DNA of 64,000 bases from Streptococcus suis (GTDB lineage: Bacteria > Bacillota > Bacilli > Lactobacillales > Streptococcaceae), in the NCBI GenBank assembly GCA_022354845.1, contig CP031970.1:496001-560000 (forward strand), written 5' to 3'. This document shows, piece by piece, positions 1 to 8,177 of this stretch. The stretch's first letter is position 1, and each line of letters begins with the position of its first letter. The position numbers and the translations under genes are program-made. Under the pieces are notes generated by a model that was given only the letters and a program-made list of their open reading frames with translations, was not told where the DNA came from and ran no database searches.

Positions 1-683
1 AGAAAATTTTGATTGCTGGGAAAGAGCGTAATCTTTCACATTTTGTTTCCATGGAACTTCAGAAGAAGGAGTATATCGTTGATTATGCTTCAACAGGGAA
101 AGAAGCTTTATCACTAGCTCATGAGACAGACTTTGATTTGGTTTTGATGAGTTTCCAATTATCCGATATGTCCAGCAAGGAGTTGGCTAAGGAGCTTCTT
201 GCAATCAAACCTGCTACGGTGATGATTGTAGTTGTCGAACCAACAGAAGTGGCTGACCATGGGGAAGATGTATTGACGTATGCGGTATTTTACGTTGTGA
301 AGCCATTTGTTATTAGTGACTTGGTGGAACAAATTTCCGATATTTTCCGTGGTAGAGATTTTATTGAAACAAATTGTAAACAAGTTCATTTGCATGCGGC
401 CTATCGAGATTTAAAAGTTGATTTTCAAAACCGAACGGTCACTCGGGGAGATGAGTTAATCAACTTGACACGGCGAGAATATGATTTGCTGGCGACGTTG
501 ATGAATAGTCCGGAACCAGTTAGCCGAGAACAGCTTCTTGAACGGGTCTGGAAGTATGAAGCGGCCTCTGAAACCAATGTTGTGGATGTCTATATCCGTT
601 ATCTTCGTGGAAAATTAGATGTTCCAGGACAGGCTTCCTATATTCGGACGGTACGTGGTTTTGGCTATACCATGAGAGATTAG
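1..683 (+). CDS. covR: Orphan response regulator CovR, 5' end cut by window edge
   Basis: OmpR/PhoB-family DNA-binding regulator; CovR represses capsule and virulence genes in streptococci. The reading frame is open to base 3 (K-I-L-I-A-G), so the real start lies just left of the window and the TTG at 9 is not a start. An atypical receiver domain is followed by a C-terminal winged helix with the LTRREYDLL and VDVYIRYLRGKLD motifs. Aligned from memory with CovR of S. pyogenes, the phospho-acceptor Asp (D53 there) is Ser here (codon 150-152), the acidic pocket EDE is replaced by AGKE, and the Thr of the TAR motif is missing; only the KPF lysine remains. No sensor kinase gene follows. S. suis CovR is described as an orphan regulator. 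The gene order towards nrdR-dnaB-dnaI supports the covR assignment. Confidence 0.85.
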   Translation, partial: KILIAGKERNLSHFVSMELQKKEYIVDYASTGKEALSLAHETDFDLVLMSFQLSDMSSKELAKELLAIKPATVMIVVVEPTEVADHGEDVLTYAVFYVVKPFVISDLVEQISDIFRGRDFIETNCKQVHLHAAYRDLKVDFQNRTVTRGDELINLTRREYDLLATLMNSPEPVSREQLLERVWKYEAASETNVVDVYIRYLRGKLDVPGQASYIRTVRGFGYTMRD

Positions 684-686
684 AGA

Positions 687-718
687 CAAGAGAGAGTGTA
701 AAGCTCTTTCTTTTTGTT
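687..718 (+). terminator. Terminator after covR
   Basis: A short stem, AAGAGAG against AGCTCTTT with a TGTAA loop, is followed by a T-rich run, directly after the covR stop codon. Confidence 0.5.
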
Positions 719-762
719 TCTACCTATGTTAGAATGGTATAGATTGTAAGGAGTATGAATCT

Positions 763-1890
763 ATGAATTTGAAATTGAAAGAGCAGTTGATTTTGCTCAT
801 TTTTGCTGGAATGGTCTTATTAACAGTTTTAAATTGGTCAACAGTTTATAGCGGAATCTTAACGGTACTTGGGAGCATGAACTCACTTCTTATTGGTGGA
901 CTTTTTGCCTTTATATTAAATGTTCCAATGAAAAAAATAGAGGACTTGATTGAAAAAGTTTCTTTTTTAAAAAAATCCAAGCGAGCTCTTGCCATCTTGG
1001 GTGTACTCATTGCCTTCATCTTAATCGTCACAGGACTGGTTCTTATTGTTCTACCAACGCTTGTAACAACTGTATCGGAATTAGTTTCCGTTAGCAGTAC
1101 AGCCGTTCCGAAATCGATCAATGCTTTTACAGCATTTTTACAGTCTTATGGCCTGCTATCTGGTCAGATTGGTGAACAAGTTACGAGTCTATTGGATCAA
1201 TTGAAGAATTTGACCTTTGTATCCAGTCTCGTGACGCCGATACTTTCTGGACTCGTCTCAAATGTGACAGGGATTTTCTCGAATACAATGACGTTAGCCA
1301 TGGCTTTCTTCTTTACCTTAGCCATTTTGGGTAGCAAGGAACACTTACTATCTATGACACAAAAATTATTACAAGCTATCCTACCGACAAAAGCTGTCAA
1401 GGTAGTCAATTATATTGGAGAAGTGATTATTGATACCTATGATCGATTCTTGATGAGCCAGATTGTCGAAGCGTGTATCATCGGGGTTTTGGTATTTGTA
1501 AGTTACTCTGTTTCAGGAATCCCTTATGCAAGCATGGCTGGGATCTTAGCAGGTGTATTGTCCTTTGTGCCCTATATTGGTCCATTTTCAGCATGTCTAA
1601 TCAGTGCTCTCTTTGTTGCTGTTCAAAATCCATTGCTGGCTCTGTGGTCTATTGTACTCTTCCAAATTATACAATTAATTGAAGGAAATGTGATCTACCC
1701 CCGTGTTGTCGGGCAGTCTGTAGGACTTCCTACTGTATTTACTTTGGCAGCAGCATTGATAGGTGGTAATTTATTTGGTCTGTTAGGTATGGTCTTCTTC
1801 ACACCGATCTTTGCAGTTATTTATCGATTGGTAAAAGAATGGGTATATAGTCGACTAAAAACAAAAAATCAGATTGTTGAAGGAAAGTGA
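763..1890 (+). CDS. AI-2E family membrane transporter
   Basis: A 375-residue polytopic protein of the AI-2E exporter / UPF0118 family. Hydrophobic segments lie at roughly residues 8-55, 75-100, 150-185 and 225-350. The family signature region GVLSFVPYIGPF is near residue 270, and the C-terminal VVGQSVGLPTVFTLAAAL block is typical. Family members span the membrane about eight times; substrates are proven for few, so the transported compound is unknown here. The start at 763 follows GTAAGGAG with good spacing. It is a single gene between covR and the FemAB pair. Its last codons (GGA AAG TGA) lie inside the terminator, and that terminator sequence recurs at the end of the second FemAB gene. Confidence 0.85.
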   Translation: MNLKLKEQLILLIFAGMVLLTVLNWSTVYSGILTVLGSMNSLLIGGLFAFILNVPMKKIEDLIEKVSFLKKSKRALAILGVLIAFILIVTGLVLIVLPTLVTTVSELVSVSSTAVPKSINAFTAFLQSYGLLSGQIGEQVTSLLDQLKNLTFVSSLVTPILSGLVSNVTGIFSNTMTLAMAFFFTLAILGSKEHLLSMTQKLLQAILPTKAVKVVNYIGEVIIDTYDRFLMSQIVEACIIGVLVFVSYSVSGIPYASMAGILAGVLSFVPYIGPFSACLISALFVAVQNPLLALWSIVLFQIIQLIEGNVIYPRVVGQSVGLPTVFTLAAALIGGNLFGLLGMVFFTPIFAVIYRLVKEWVYSRLKTKNQIVEGK

Positions 1891-1907
1891 TTTATTCGCT
1901 TTCTTTT
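1881..1907 (+). repeat. 27-bp direct repeat, left copy
   Basis: Bases 1881-1907 are identical to 4559-4585 (27 of 27). Both copies contain the last two sense codons, the TGA stop and a terminator stem. They bracket the FemAB pair. Confidence 0.9.
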
Positions 1908-1912
1908 TTTTG
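1884..1912 (+). terminator. Terminator overlapping the stop codon
   Basis: The stem GAAAGTGA / TCGCTTTC with loop TTTAT and a run of T encloses the TGA stop of the AI-2E gene. The identical sequence recurs at 4559-4585. Confidence 0.8.
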
Positions 1913-2021
1913 TTACATTGTTATGATTTGACAAACAAGAAGAAAAATGTTGAAATACTAAACAGAGAATATTGCTATTCTGTAGTAAGGATTTAATAGA
2001 TTAACAGGATATTAATGAAAG

Positions 2022-2076
2022 GAATGTGACCAGGTAGATGTGTTACATTCTTTAGGAGTTAGTCTTAGAGTGACTA
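2022..2076 (+). promoter_or_regulatory. Structured leader of the FemAB pair
   Basis: Two stem-loops can be drawn: GAATGTGAC pairing with GTTACATTC (2022-2050, one mismatch) and TAGTC with GACTA (2060-2076). A possible -35 TTGACA lies at 1928-1933. I do not recognise a known riboswitch or T-box here. Confidence 0.35.
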
Positions 2077-2095
2077 GATTGGAAGTACATAATAA

Positions 2096-3343
2096 ATGAG
2101 TTACACATATACAATTGGTATAACTGTGGAAGAGCATGATACATTTGTAAAGAATTCTCATCAGGCAAATCTCTTGCAAAGTAGTTCTTGGGCTGATGTA
2201 AAAGTTGGTTGGCAAAATGAGAGACTAGGTTTTTACAAGGATGGTAAATTGGTTGCAGTCGCCTCTGTGTTGATCCGAAAACTGCTTTCTCCAGCAAGCT
2301 TTACAGTCATTTACATACCAAGGGGTCCAGTGATGGACTATCAAGACAAAGAGCTGGTTTCTTTTGTCCTAACTTCTTTAAAGGAGTTTGGAAACCTACA
2401 TCGAAGTATTTTTATTAAGTTTGATCCATTCTTGCTCCTTTCAAAACGGGATATGGATGGAAAAATAGAAGATAGTCAACAGACATTTGAGATAAAAGAT
2501 TTGTTGGTTGACTTAGGCTGTAACTGGTCAGGTCGCTCTAAAATGATGGGTGATACAATTCAACCAACCCATCATGCGGTTTTATATAAGGATGTTTTTT
2601 CAGAAAATTCCTTACATAAACGGGTTCGTCAAAACATTCGCACTGCGAGAAATAAAGGACTTGAGATTAGCATTGGTCGAGAAGAATTGTTAGATGATTT
2701 TTCTGAGTTGTTGAAAAAAACTGAGAAGCGAAAAGCTATCCACTTACGTGGAAAAGAGTACTATCACCGAATTTTAACAGCATACCCAGAAGATTCTTAT
2801 TTGACTGTGGCATATTTAAATGTAGTTGATCGATCTGATCACATCACGCAGCAAGTTGAAAAATTAATAGAAGAAAAAAATACATTTACTTCAAAAACAC
2901 GTCAAACTAAAGTTGATAATAATTTAAAAGAATTGAATAGATTGAACACTGAATTAGATTTCTTATCTTCCTTGATGGAAACGAAGGGAAGTTTTGTTCC
3001 ATTGGCAGGAACATTGACCATCAATTTTGGAACAACATCTGAAAACATTTATGCTGGGATGGATGAAGATTTTAAACGTTATCAGCCAGCTCTTCTAACT
3101 TGGGTAGAGACAGCTAAGCAAGCATTTGAACGTGGTGCAAGTTGGCAAAACTTGGGTGGAATTGAACCAAAATTGGATGGTGGATTATATCAGTTTAAGT
3201 CACAATTTAATCCTACTATTGAGGAGTATATTGGAGAATTTGATCTGATACTTTCGCCCATTCTCTATAATATTCTTCAAGCTATCCTGAAAAAAATAAA
3301 GAAGTTGAGGAACATTAAACATGACATTTTCTCAGATAAGTAA
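2096..3343 (+). CDS. FemAB-family aminoacyltransferase, MurM-like
   Basis: A 415-residue FemX/FemAB (peptidoglycan interpeptide-bridge) enzyme. Such proteins move an amino acid from aminoacyl-tRNA to the lysine side chain of lipid II at the inner face of the membrane. The sequence has the split GNAT-like fold with a charged helical arm at about residues 245-300 (TRQTKVDNNLKELNRLN), and the family block WQNLGGIEPKLDGGLYQFK near residue 350. Length fits MurM of pneumococcus (about 405). It overlaps the next FemAB gene by 23 bases, the adjacent paired layout of murM-murN. MurM attaches Ala or Ser as the first bridge residue. Which residue this enzyme uses cannot be read from sequence. Confidence 0.8.
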   Translation: MSYTYTIGITVEEHDTFVKNSHQANLLQSSSWADVKVGWQNERLGFYKDGKLVAVASVLIRKLLSPASFTVIYIPRGPVMDYQDKELVSFVLTSLKEFGNLHRSIFIKFDPFLLLSKRDMDGKIEDSQQTFEIKDLLVDLGCNWSGRSKMMGDTIQPTHHAVLYKDVFSENSLHKRVRQNIRTARNKGLEISIGREELLDDFSELLKKTEKRKAIHLRGKEYYHRILTAYPEDSYLTVAYLNVVDRSDHITQQVEKLIEEKNTFTSKTRQTKVDNNLKELNRLNTELDFLSSLMETKGSFVPLAGTLTINFGTTSENIYAGMDEDFKRYQPALLTWVETAKQAFERGASWQNLGGIEPKLDGGLYQFKSQFNPTIEEYIGEFDLILSPILYNILQAILKKIKKLRNIKHDIFSDK

Positions 3344-4568
3344 GAATGAATTTGTTCAGCACTGCAAGCTCGTAAGTGAAAAATCGTTTTTTCAATCCCT
3401 TGAAATGGGAGAACTTCTAACTAAACGAGGTTACGATGTTCGATTTGTTGGGTATCGAGATAACAGTTCTACTATCGTTATTTCAAGTCTAGTGTTCTGT
3501 AAGAAGATGTTTGGCGGTCTCTATATGGAGTTAAACTCTGGTCCAGTCGTTAGTGATAACAGTTATCTGGACAAATTTTTTCAGTCGTTAAGAGATTATG
3601 CAAAACATGAGGGTGTTTTGGAGCTGGTCGTTAAACCTTCTCAAACCTATCAAACTTTCGATAGTAATGGTCAGCCGTTAGGTTTTGAGGATACTCATTT
3701 GATTGAGATGTTGACTAAGAATGATTTTCAGTATGATGGTTTACAAACGGGTTATCCAAATGGAGAGCCAGTTTGGCATTATGTGAAGGATTTGGAGGGG
3801 ATTACTGAAGATACCTTAGTATCCTCCTTTAGTAAAAAAGGGAAAGTTCTTAGTAAGAAGGCTAATAGCTTTGGACTGAATATTACTAGATTAACAAAGG
3901 ATGAACTACCACGATTTAAAGCTATAACAGAAGCTACTTCAAACAGAAGAGATTATACAGATAAACCGTTAGAATATTATCAAGATCTATTTGATACATT
4001 TAGTGATGGAGCAGATTTCTTGATTGCAAGTTTGAATCTGACTACCTATCTAGATTTATTACATTCTCAAGAAGATAAATTGAAAAAAATAGCAGAGAAT
4101 TTAGTGCAAGATTTGAGTATAAATCCGAAATCTAGAAAAAAAGGGAATGAACTACGCGAAATCGAAAGTCAAATAGAGAGTTTTGAGCAACGAAAACAAA
4201 ATGCTGAACAATGGATCAATAAATATGGAACATCTGATATAGATATTGCTGCTAGTTTGTTTATATATACTAAACAAGAATTGGTGTATTTATTTAGTGG
4301 TTCACTTGAGGAGTTCAGTAGTTTCTATGCTCCAATCATTTTACAAGAATTCGCAATGAAGAAGGCAATAAAAAAATCTATCAAGTTTTATAATTTCTTA
4401 GGGATTACGGGCTTATTCGATGGCTCGGATGGTGTTCTTCGCTTTAAGCAAAATTTTAATGGGTATATTTTGCGAAAACCAGGAACGTTTCATTACTTCC
4501 CACATCCTGTTCGCTACAAAATAATACAAGTAATCAAAAAAATAGTATTTACATTGACAGGAAAGTGA
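3321..4568 (+). CDS. FemAB-family aminoacyltransferase, MurN-like
   Basis: Second FemAB/FemX protein, also 415 residues, probably adding the second residue of the peptidoglycan cross-bridge, as MurN does. The coiled-coil arm is at about residues 255-300 (RKKGNELREIESQIESFEQ). The family block FYNFLGITGLFDGSDGVLRF near residue 360 corresponds to the NLGGIEP block of the first gene. The ATG at 3321 lies inside the upstream gene, so translational coupling is likely. The two proteins are clearly diverged paralogues, not a recent duplication. The gene ends with GGA AAG TGA inside a terminator copied from the end of the AI-2E gene. Whether this is truly MurN or a FemB-like variant is open. Confidence 0.78.
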   Translation: MTFSQISKNEFVQHCKLVSEKSFFQSLEMGELLTKRGYDVRFVGYRDNSSTIVISSLVFCKKMFGGLYMELNSGPVVSDNSYLDKFFQSLRDYAKHEGVLELVVKPSQTYQTFDSNGQPLGFEDTHLIEMLTKNDFQYDGLQTGYPNGEPVWHYVKDLEGITEDTLVSSFSKKGKVLSKKANSFGLNITRLTKDELPRFKAITEATSNRRDYTDKPLEYYQDLFDTFSDGADFLIASLNLTTYLDLLHSQEDKLKKIAENLVQDLSINPKSRKKGNELREIESQIESFEQRKQNAEQWINKYGTSDIDIAASLFIYTKQELVYLFSGSLEEFSSFYAPIILQEFAMKKAIKKSIKFYNFLGITGLFDGSDGVLRFKQNFNGYILRKPGTFHYFPHPVRYKIIQVIKKIVFTLTGK

Positions 4569-4585
4569 TTTATTCGCTTTCTTTT
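4559..4585 (+). repeat. 27-bp direct repeat, right copy, with terminator
   Basis: Identical to 1881-1907. It contains the stop codon of the second FemAB gene and the stem GAAAGTGA / TCGCTTTC followed by T-rich sequence, so it serves as the terminator of the FemAB pair. Confidence 0.85.
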
Positions 4586-4641
4586 GTTTTTGTGCAAATT
4601 ATGCTATACTGAGATGATAAAGTTTTCGTAGGAGAGTGAGT

Positions 4642-5133
4642 ATGCGTTGTCCAAAATGTCATAGTTTAAAATCAAGTGTAATAGACAGCCGTCAAGCAGA
4701 AGATGGCAACACAATTCGTCGTCGTCGCTCGTGTGACCAATGTGGTCAACGTTTTACCACATATGAACGGATTGAGGAAAAAACATTAGTTGTTGTTAAA
4801 AAAGATGGTACCAGAGAACAATTTTCTCGCGAAAAAATCTTTAATGGAATTATTCGTTCTGCCCAAAAGCGTCCTGTATCAACCAGTGATATAGACGAAG
4901 TGGTTAACCGCGTAGAACAAAAGGTCCGATCAATTAGTGATGCTGAAATTGAAAGTGACGTAATTGGTAATTTTGTGATGGAAGAATTGGTTGAATTAGA
5001 TGAAATTACCTATGTACGTTTTGCTTCAGTCTATCGTTCGTTCAAGGATGTTGGTGAATTAGAAAATCTGCTCAAACAAATGATTTCGAAAGGGAGCAAG
5101 GTAAAAACGGGAATAATAGATGAAGCCAAATGA
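4642..5133 (+). CDS. nrdR: Transcriptional repressor NrdR
   Basis: Represses ribonucleotide reductase genes in response to dATP/ATP. Counted from the ATG at 4642, the protein has 163 residues: an N-terminal zinc ribbon with C3, C6, C31 and C34, then an ATP-cone domain starting at [14 protein letters not shown] prefer 4642 to the in-frame GTG at 4636 because GGAGA at 4631-4635 is correctly spaced for the ATG and NrdR proteins begin MRCP. A -10 TATACT with TGC in front lies at 4602-4610. The 3' end overlaps dnaB by 14 bases, so nrdR, dnaB and dnaI form one transcript, the arrangement also found in S. pyogenes. Confidence 0.95.
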   Translation: MRCPKCHSLKSSVIDSRQAEDGNTIRRRRSCDQCGQRFTTYERIEEKTLVVVKKDGTREQFSREKIFNGIIRSAQKRPVSTSDIDEVVNRVEQKVRSISDAEIESDVIGNFVMEELVELDEITYVRFASVYRSFKDVGELENLLKQMISKGSKVKTGIIDEAK

Positions 5134-6271
5134 TTTATTTACCTATATAAAAACAAATGCCTTCATTCCAGATGTTGTCAGTTTGAGTCAATGTTACCAA
5201 CCCATCATTGGGTTTGATGCTTTAGCGCTTTATTATTACTTTTATAGTTTTTCCGACCAGGGGCAAGGACGTTTTAAATGGACTTCGATTCTCAACCATA
5301 TGGATTTTGGTATGAATCGATTGGAAAAGGCCTTAGATGTCTTGACAGCTATGGAACTTTTGCAACTCTATCGTGCGGATGAGTTGACTGGAATAGCTGT
5401 AAAAGCTCCTTTAACTGTAAAAAACTTTTTAGCCAAGCCCTTGTATAAGAATTTGTTGGCTAAAAAGATTGGTGAAGCTAGTGTGGATAGCTTACTTGTC
5501 CATATTCCAAAACAGGAACAAAATATTTCCAAAAATTTTTCACAAGTGTTTACAATGGATGGACAGGTTCCTCTTGTTTTTGAATCCAATCGGGATTTTG
5601 ATTGGTCAGCATTTAAAGCTCTGATGGCTAAAGATAAACTGTATTTTCAAGATGAAACTGAGGATATTATCGCACTAAGTTACATAGCAGAGCAGGCAGG
5701 TTGGACCTGGTTGGAAACCTATCGTCAGGCTAAAATAACAGCTATTGGACATACAATCTCAACTAAACGATTGCAGCAGTCACGTCAGTCATTGCCAAAA
5801 GAAAAAAACGACCTCACTGGCCAGGAAAGAGCTATTGTTCGGGAGGCGAAATCGAAATCCAGTCTTGTATTTCTATCTATTTTAAAGGATCAGCGTAAGG
5901 CAACTATAACCATGGCTGAGCGGAAATGCTTAACGGATTTGGTAAACATAGGGTTGCTTGATGAGGTGATTAATATCTTGGTTCTCTATACTTTCAATAA
6001 GATTGACTCTGCCAATCTCAATGAAAAGTATGCAATGAAGCTTGGAAATGATTTTTCTTACAAGGGAATTGGCAGTGCAGAGGCAGCTGTTCTTTACCTA
6101 AGAGAGTTGAAGACAGGTCAAGCTGTCACCAAGCCGAGCCAGCCAAAGAAAAGCAATGTGCCTGACTGGAGTAAGGAAGAGGTTCAACAAGAACATACAC
6201 AAGAAGGACAAGCCAAGTTGGCTGCTCTTTATCGTGAGTTAGAAGAAATGGAAAATAAAGGAGGTAGCTGA
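5120..6271 (+). CDS. dnaB: Replication initiation and membrane attachment protein DnaB
   Basis: Firmicute DnaB (not the E. coli helicase), which helps DnaD and DnaI load the replicative helicase at oriC and at restarting forks. The 383 residues start [11 protein letters not shown]. The N-terminal half is the winged-helix region and the C-terminal part (about 240-330) is the DnaD/DnaB-like helical domain with the block [20 protein letters not shown]. The tail is charged. The ATG at 5120 sits inside nrdR, and the stop overlaps the dnaI start (TGATG), so the three genes are translationally coupled. Confidence 0.9.
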   Translation: MKPNDLFTYIKTNAFIPDVVSLSQCYQPIIGFDALALYYYFYSFSDQGQGRFKWTSILNHMDFGMNRLEKALDVLTAMELLQLYRADELTGIAVKAPLTVKNFLAKPLYKNLLAKKIGEASVDSLLVHIPKQEQNISKNFSQVFTMDGQVPLVFESNRDFDWSAFKALMAKDKLYFQDETEDIIALSYIAEQAGWTWLETYRQAKITAIGHTISTKRLQQSRQSLPKEKNDLTGQERAIVREAKSKSSLVFLSILKDQRKATITMAERKCLTDLVNIGLLDEVINILVLYTFNKIDSANLNEKYAMKLGNDFSYKGIGSAEAAVLYLRELKTGQAVTKPSQPKKSNVPDWSKEEVQQEHTQEGQAKLAALYRELEEMENKGGS

Positions 6272-7170
6272 TGAAATCAGTTCAAGATAAGTTGTCGCAG
6301 GCAACTAACCCTAGCCCAAAATCTTATCAGCAACTCTATCAAGAGATAGTGAGTGATACTGAAGTTGCTGCCTTTATTAAGAAAGAAGGGTTGACTCAAA
6401 AGGAGATTACCCTGTCCATTTCCAAATTTTTGGAATATATCAGCCAGCGTGATTTGTTTGTAAAACAAGATGAGGCCTATATCGCCAAAGGTTACCAACC
6501 TGTTTTGGTGATGAATGAAGGCTATGCGGATGTTTCCTATCTCGAAACAGAAGAATTGGTCGAATACCGCCGTTTGGAAGCTATCAAGAACCGAATTCAG
6601 CTTATAAATATGCCGGCAAGTTTGAAAAATGTCACTGTGGCAGATATTGATAAGAATGATGAAAATCGTGTGGAAGTCATGCTAGCCATAACGGATTTTG
6701 TCAAACGCTTTGAAGAAAAACCAAAAGGTCTTTATATCTATGGTAACTTCGGTATTGGTAAAAGCTATTTGATGGCCTATTTAGCTAATTTGTTATCCAA
6801 AACCCATCTTCAATCAACCACCATGCTCCATTATCCAACCTTTGTTGTCGATATAAAAAATGCCATCAAAGATGGTTCTGTCAAGGAGCGAATTGACGAA
6901 ATCAAGTTGGCACAAGTCTTGGTATTAGACGATATCGGAGCGGAGCAACATAGCCCGTGGGTGCGTGATGATGTTTTACAGGTCATTCTTCAGTACCGTA
7001 TGCAGGAAAATCTGCCGACCTTCTTTACTTCCAATTTCTCCTTTGATGATTTGGAACGTCATTTTGCATCCGGCAAGTCTGGTGATGAGACCTGGCAGGC
7101 CAAGCGGGTTATGGAGCGGATTCGTTATTTAGCACGTGATTTACATTTGAAAGGAAATAACCGCCGATGA
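6271..7170 (+). CDS. dnaI: Primosomal protein DnaI, helicase loader
   Basis: AAA+ ATPase that loads the replicative helicase. In its 299 residues the Walker A motif GNFGIGKS is at 158-165 and Walker B (VLVLDDIGAEQ) is near 215. A sensor-1-like TFFTSNFS follows. The N-terminal helicase-binding domain contains no cysteine, so the zinc site described for B. subtilis DnaI is absent; my memory is that other streptococcal DnaI proteins look the same. The gene overlaps the nitroreductase start by four bases (ATGA). Confidence 0.93.
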   Translation: MKSVQDKLSQATNPSPKSYQQLYQEIVSDTEVAAFIKKEGLTQKEITLSISKFLEYISQRDLFVKQDEAYIAKGYQPVLVMNEGYADVSYLETEELVEYRRLEAIKNRIQLINMPASLKNVTVADIDKNDENRVEVMLAITDFVKRFEEKPKGLYIYGNFGIGKSYLMAYLANLLSKTHLQSTTMLHYPTFVVDIKNAIKDGSVKERIDEIKLAQVLVLDDIGAEQHSPWVRDDVLQVILQYRMQENLPTFFTSNFSFDDLERHFASGKSGDETWQAKRVMERIRYLARDLHLKGNNRR

Positions 7171-7881
7171 ATGAAACGATTGATTTAATGTTGAACCATA
7201 GCTCTGTTCGTCGTTTTACGGAGGAGCCTCTTGTAGCAGAAGATCTTGAAGCAATCATCGCAGCTGGGCGAGCTGCCTCTAGCTGGAAAAATTTTCAGTC
7301 CTATTCCATTGTTGTCGTCCAAACAGAAGCAAAAAAAACAAGCACTATATGACTTGGTACCACAGCCTGCCATTCTTCAAGCTCAGGCAATTCTTGTTTT
7401 TGTTGGGGACCACAATCGTGCCAGCAAGGCGGCGGAGCTTCATGGTTCAGACTTTGATGCCAAAGGACCAGAGAACCTCTTGATTTCATCAGTTGATGCT
7501 TCTTTGGCCGGTCAGAATACCTTATTAGCGGCAGAAAGCTTGGGCTACGGCGGAGTGTTTATTGGACTGATTCGCCACAAGGCTTTAGCAGTAGCGGAGC
7601 TGTTCAATTTGCCGGATTATACCTATCCCGTTTTCTGTATTGCTCTAGGGCGGCCTGCTCAACATCATCCAGTTAAACCACGTTTGGCAAAAGAAGCCAT
7701 TGTTTTCCATGAAGAATATGTGGAACAAGGCGTGGAAGCAATTGAATCATATGACCTAGTACAGACTGAATATGCAGGAGCTCGCCAAACAGAAACCTGG
7801 TCTGAGCGCCTAATTGCTCAATTTGGTCAGCCAGAGCAGCCTGAAACGAGGGCTGTACTAGAAAAAAATAAACTATTGTAA
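7167..7881 (+). pseudogene. NADPH-dependent nitroreductase / flavin oxidoreductase, frameshifted
   Basis: Nitroreductase-fold flavoenzyme of the NfrA type. The first 55 codons (MNETIDLMLNHSSVRRFTEE, the usual FMN-binding N-terminus) are in one frame. After a run of eight A at 7331-7338 that frame reaches TGA at 7350-7352. The rest of the protein (QALYDLVPQPAILQAQAILV to the C-terminus at 7881) continues in the next frame. Seven A instead of eight would restore one open frame of about 237 codons, the usual family length. The cause may be slippage in the homopolymer (phase variation or fixed mutation) or a sequencing error. The start overlaps dnaI, so the gene belongs to the nrdR-dnaB-dnaI transcript. 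Confidence 0.85.
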
Positions 7882-7890
7882 GTTATAGTC

Positions 7891-8152
7891 TTTTTGTTTG
7901 CTTTCAGTACTCGCTCAAACTGTCTGGGAGACAGTTTGAGGTTGTTGATAAAGTGAACCAAGTTCACATCAAAAGCTGTAGACAGCTTGTACAGTTTAGC
8001 GAACTGTAAAAGGCTAGAAATGATACTTGCGATAGCAAGCCTCTTACGCAAAGTACGGCAAAGCGAGTTCAAATAATGATGACATTATTTGAAGTTGGAA
8101 ATAGGGAAACGAAGTTTCCTCATGCGTCGACCTTATAAAAGACAAACAAAAA
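7891..8152. repeat. Multi-hairpin intergenic repeat, BOX-like
   Basis: The gap between the nitroreductase and der holds seven consecutive perfect inverted repeats: 7916-7938 (10-bp stem), 7953-7967 (6), 7974-7987 (6), 7991-8007 (6), 8026-8039 (5), 8068-8093 (11) and 8105-8119 (6). The ends TTTTTGTTTG (7891-7900) and CAAACAAAAA (8143-8152) are inverted copies of each other. The order stem, AGGTTGTTGAT, stem resembles the boxB module of pneumococcal BOX elements. No protein is encoded. Confidence 0.6.
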
Positions 8153-8177
8153 TGACCATATTAGAAGAGGAGGAGCT

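Noticed and set aside
9..683. TTG at 9 as the start of covR
   Set aside because: The frame is open to base 3 and codes K-I-L before it, as expected for the beginning of a receiver domain; the gene starts outside the window.
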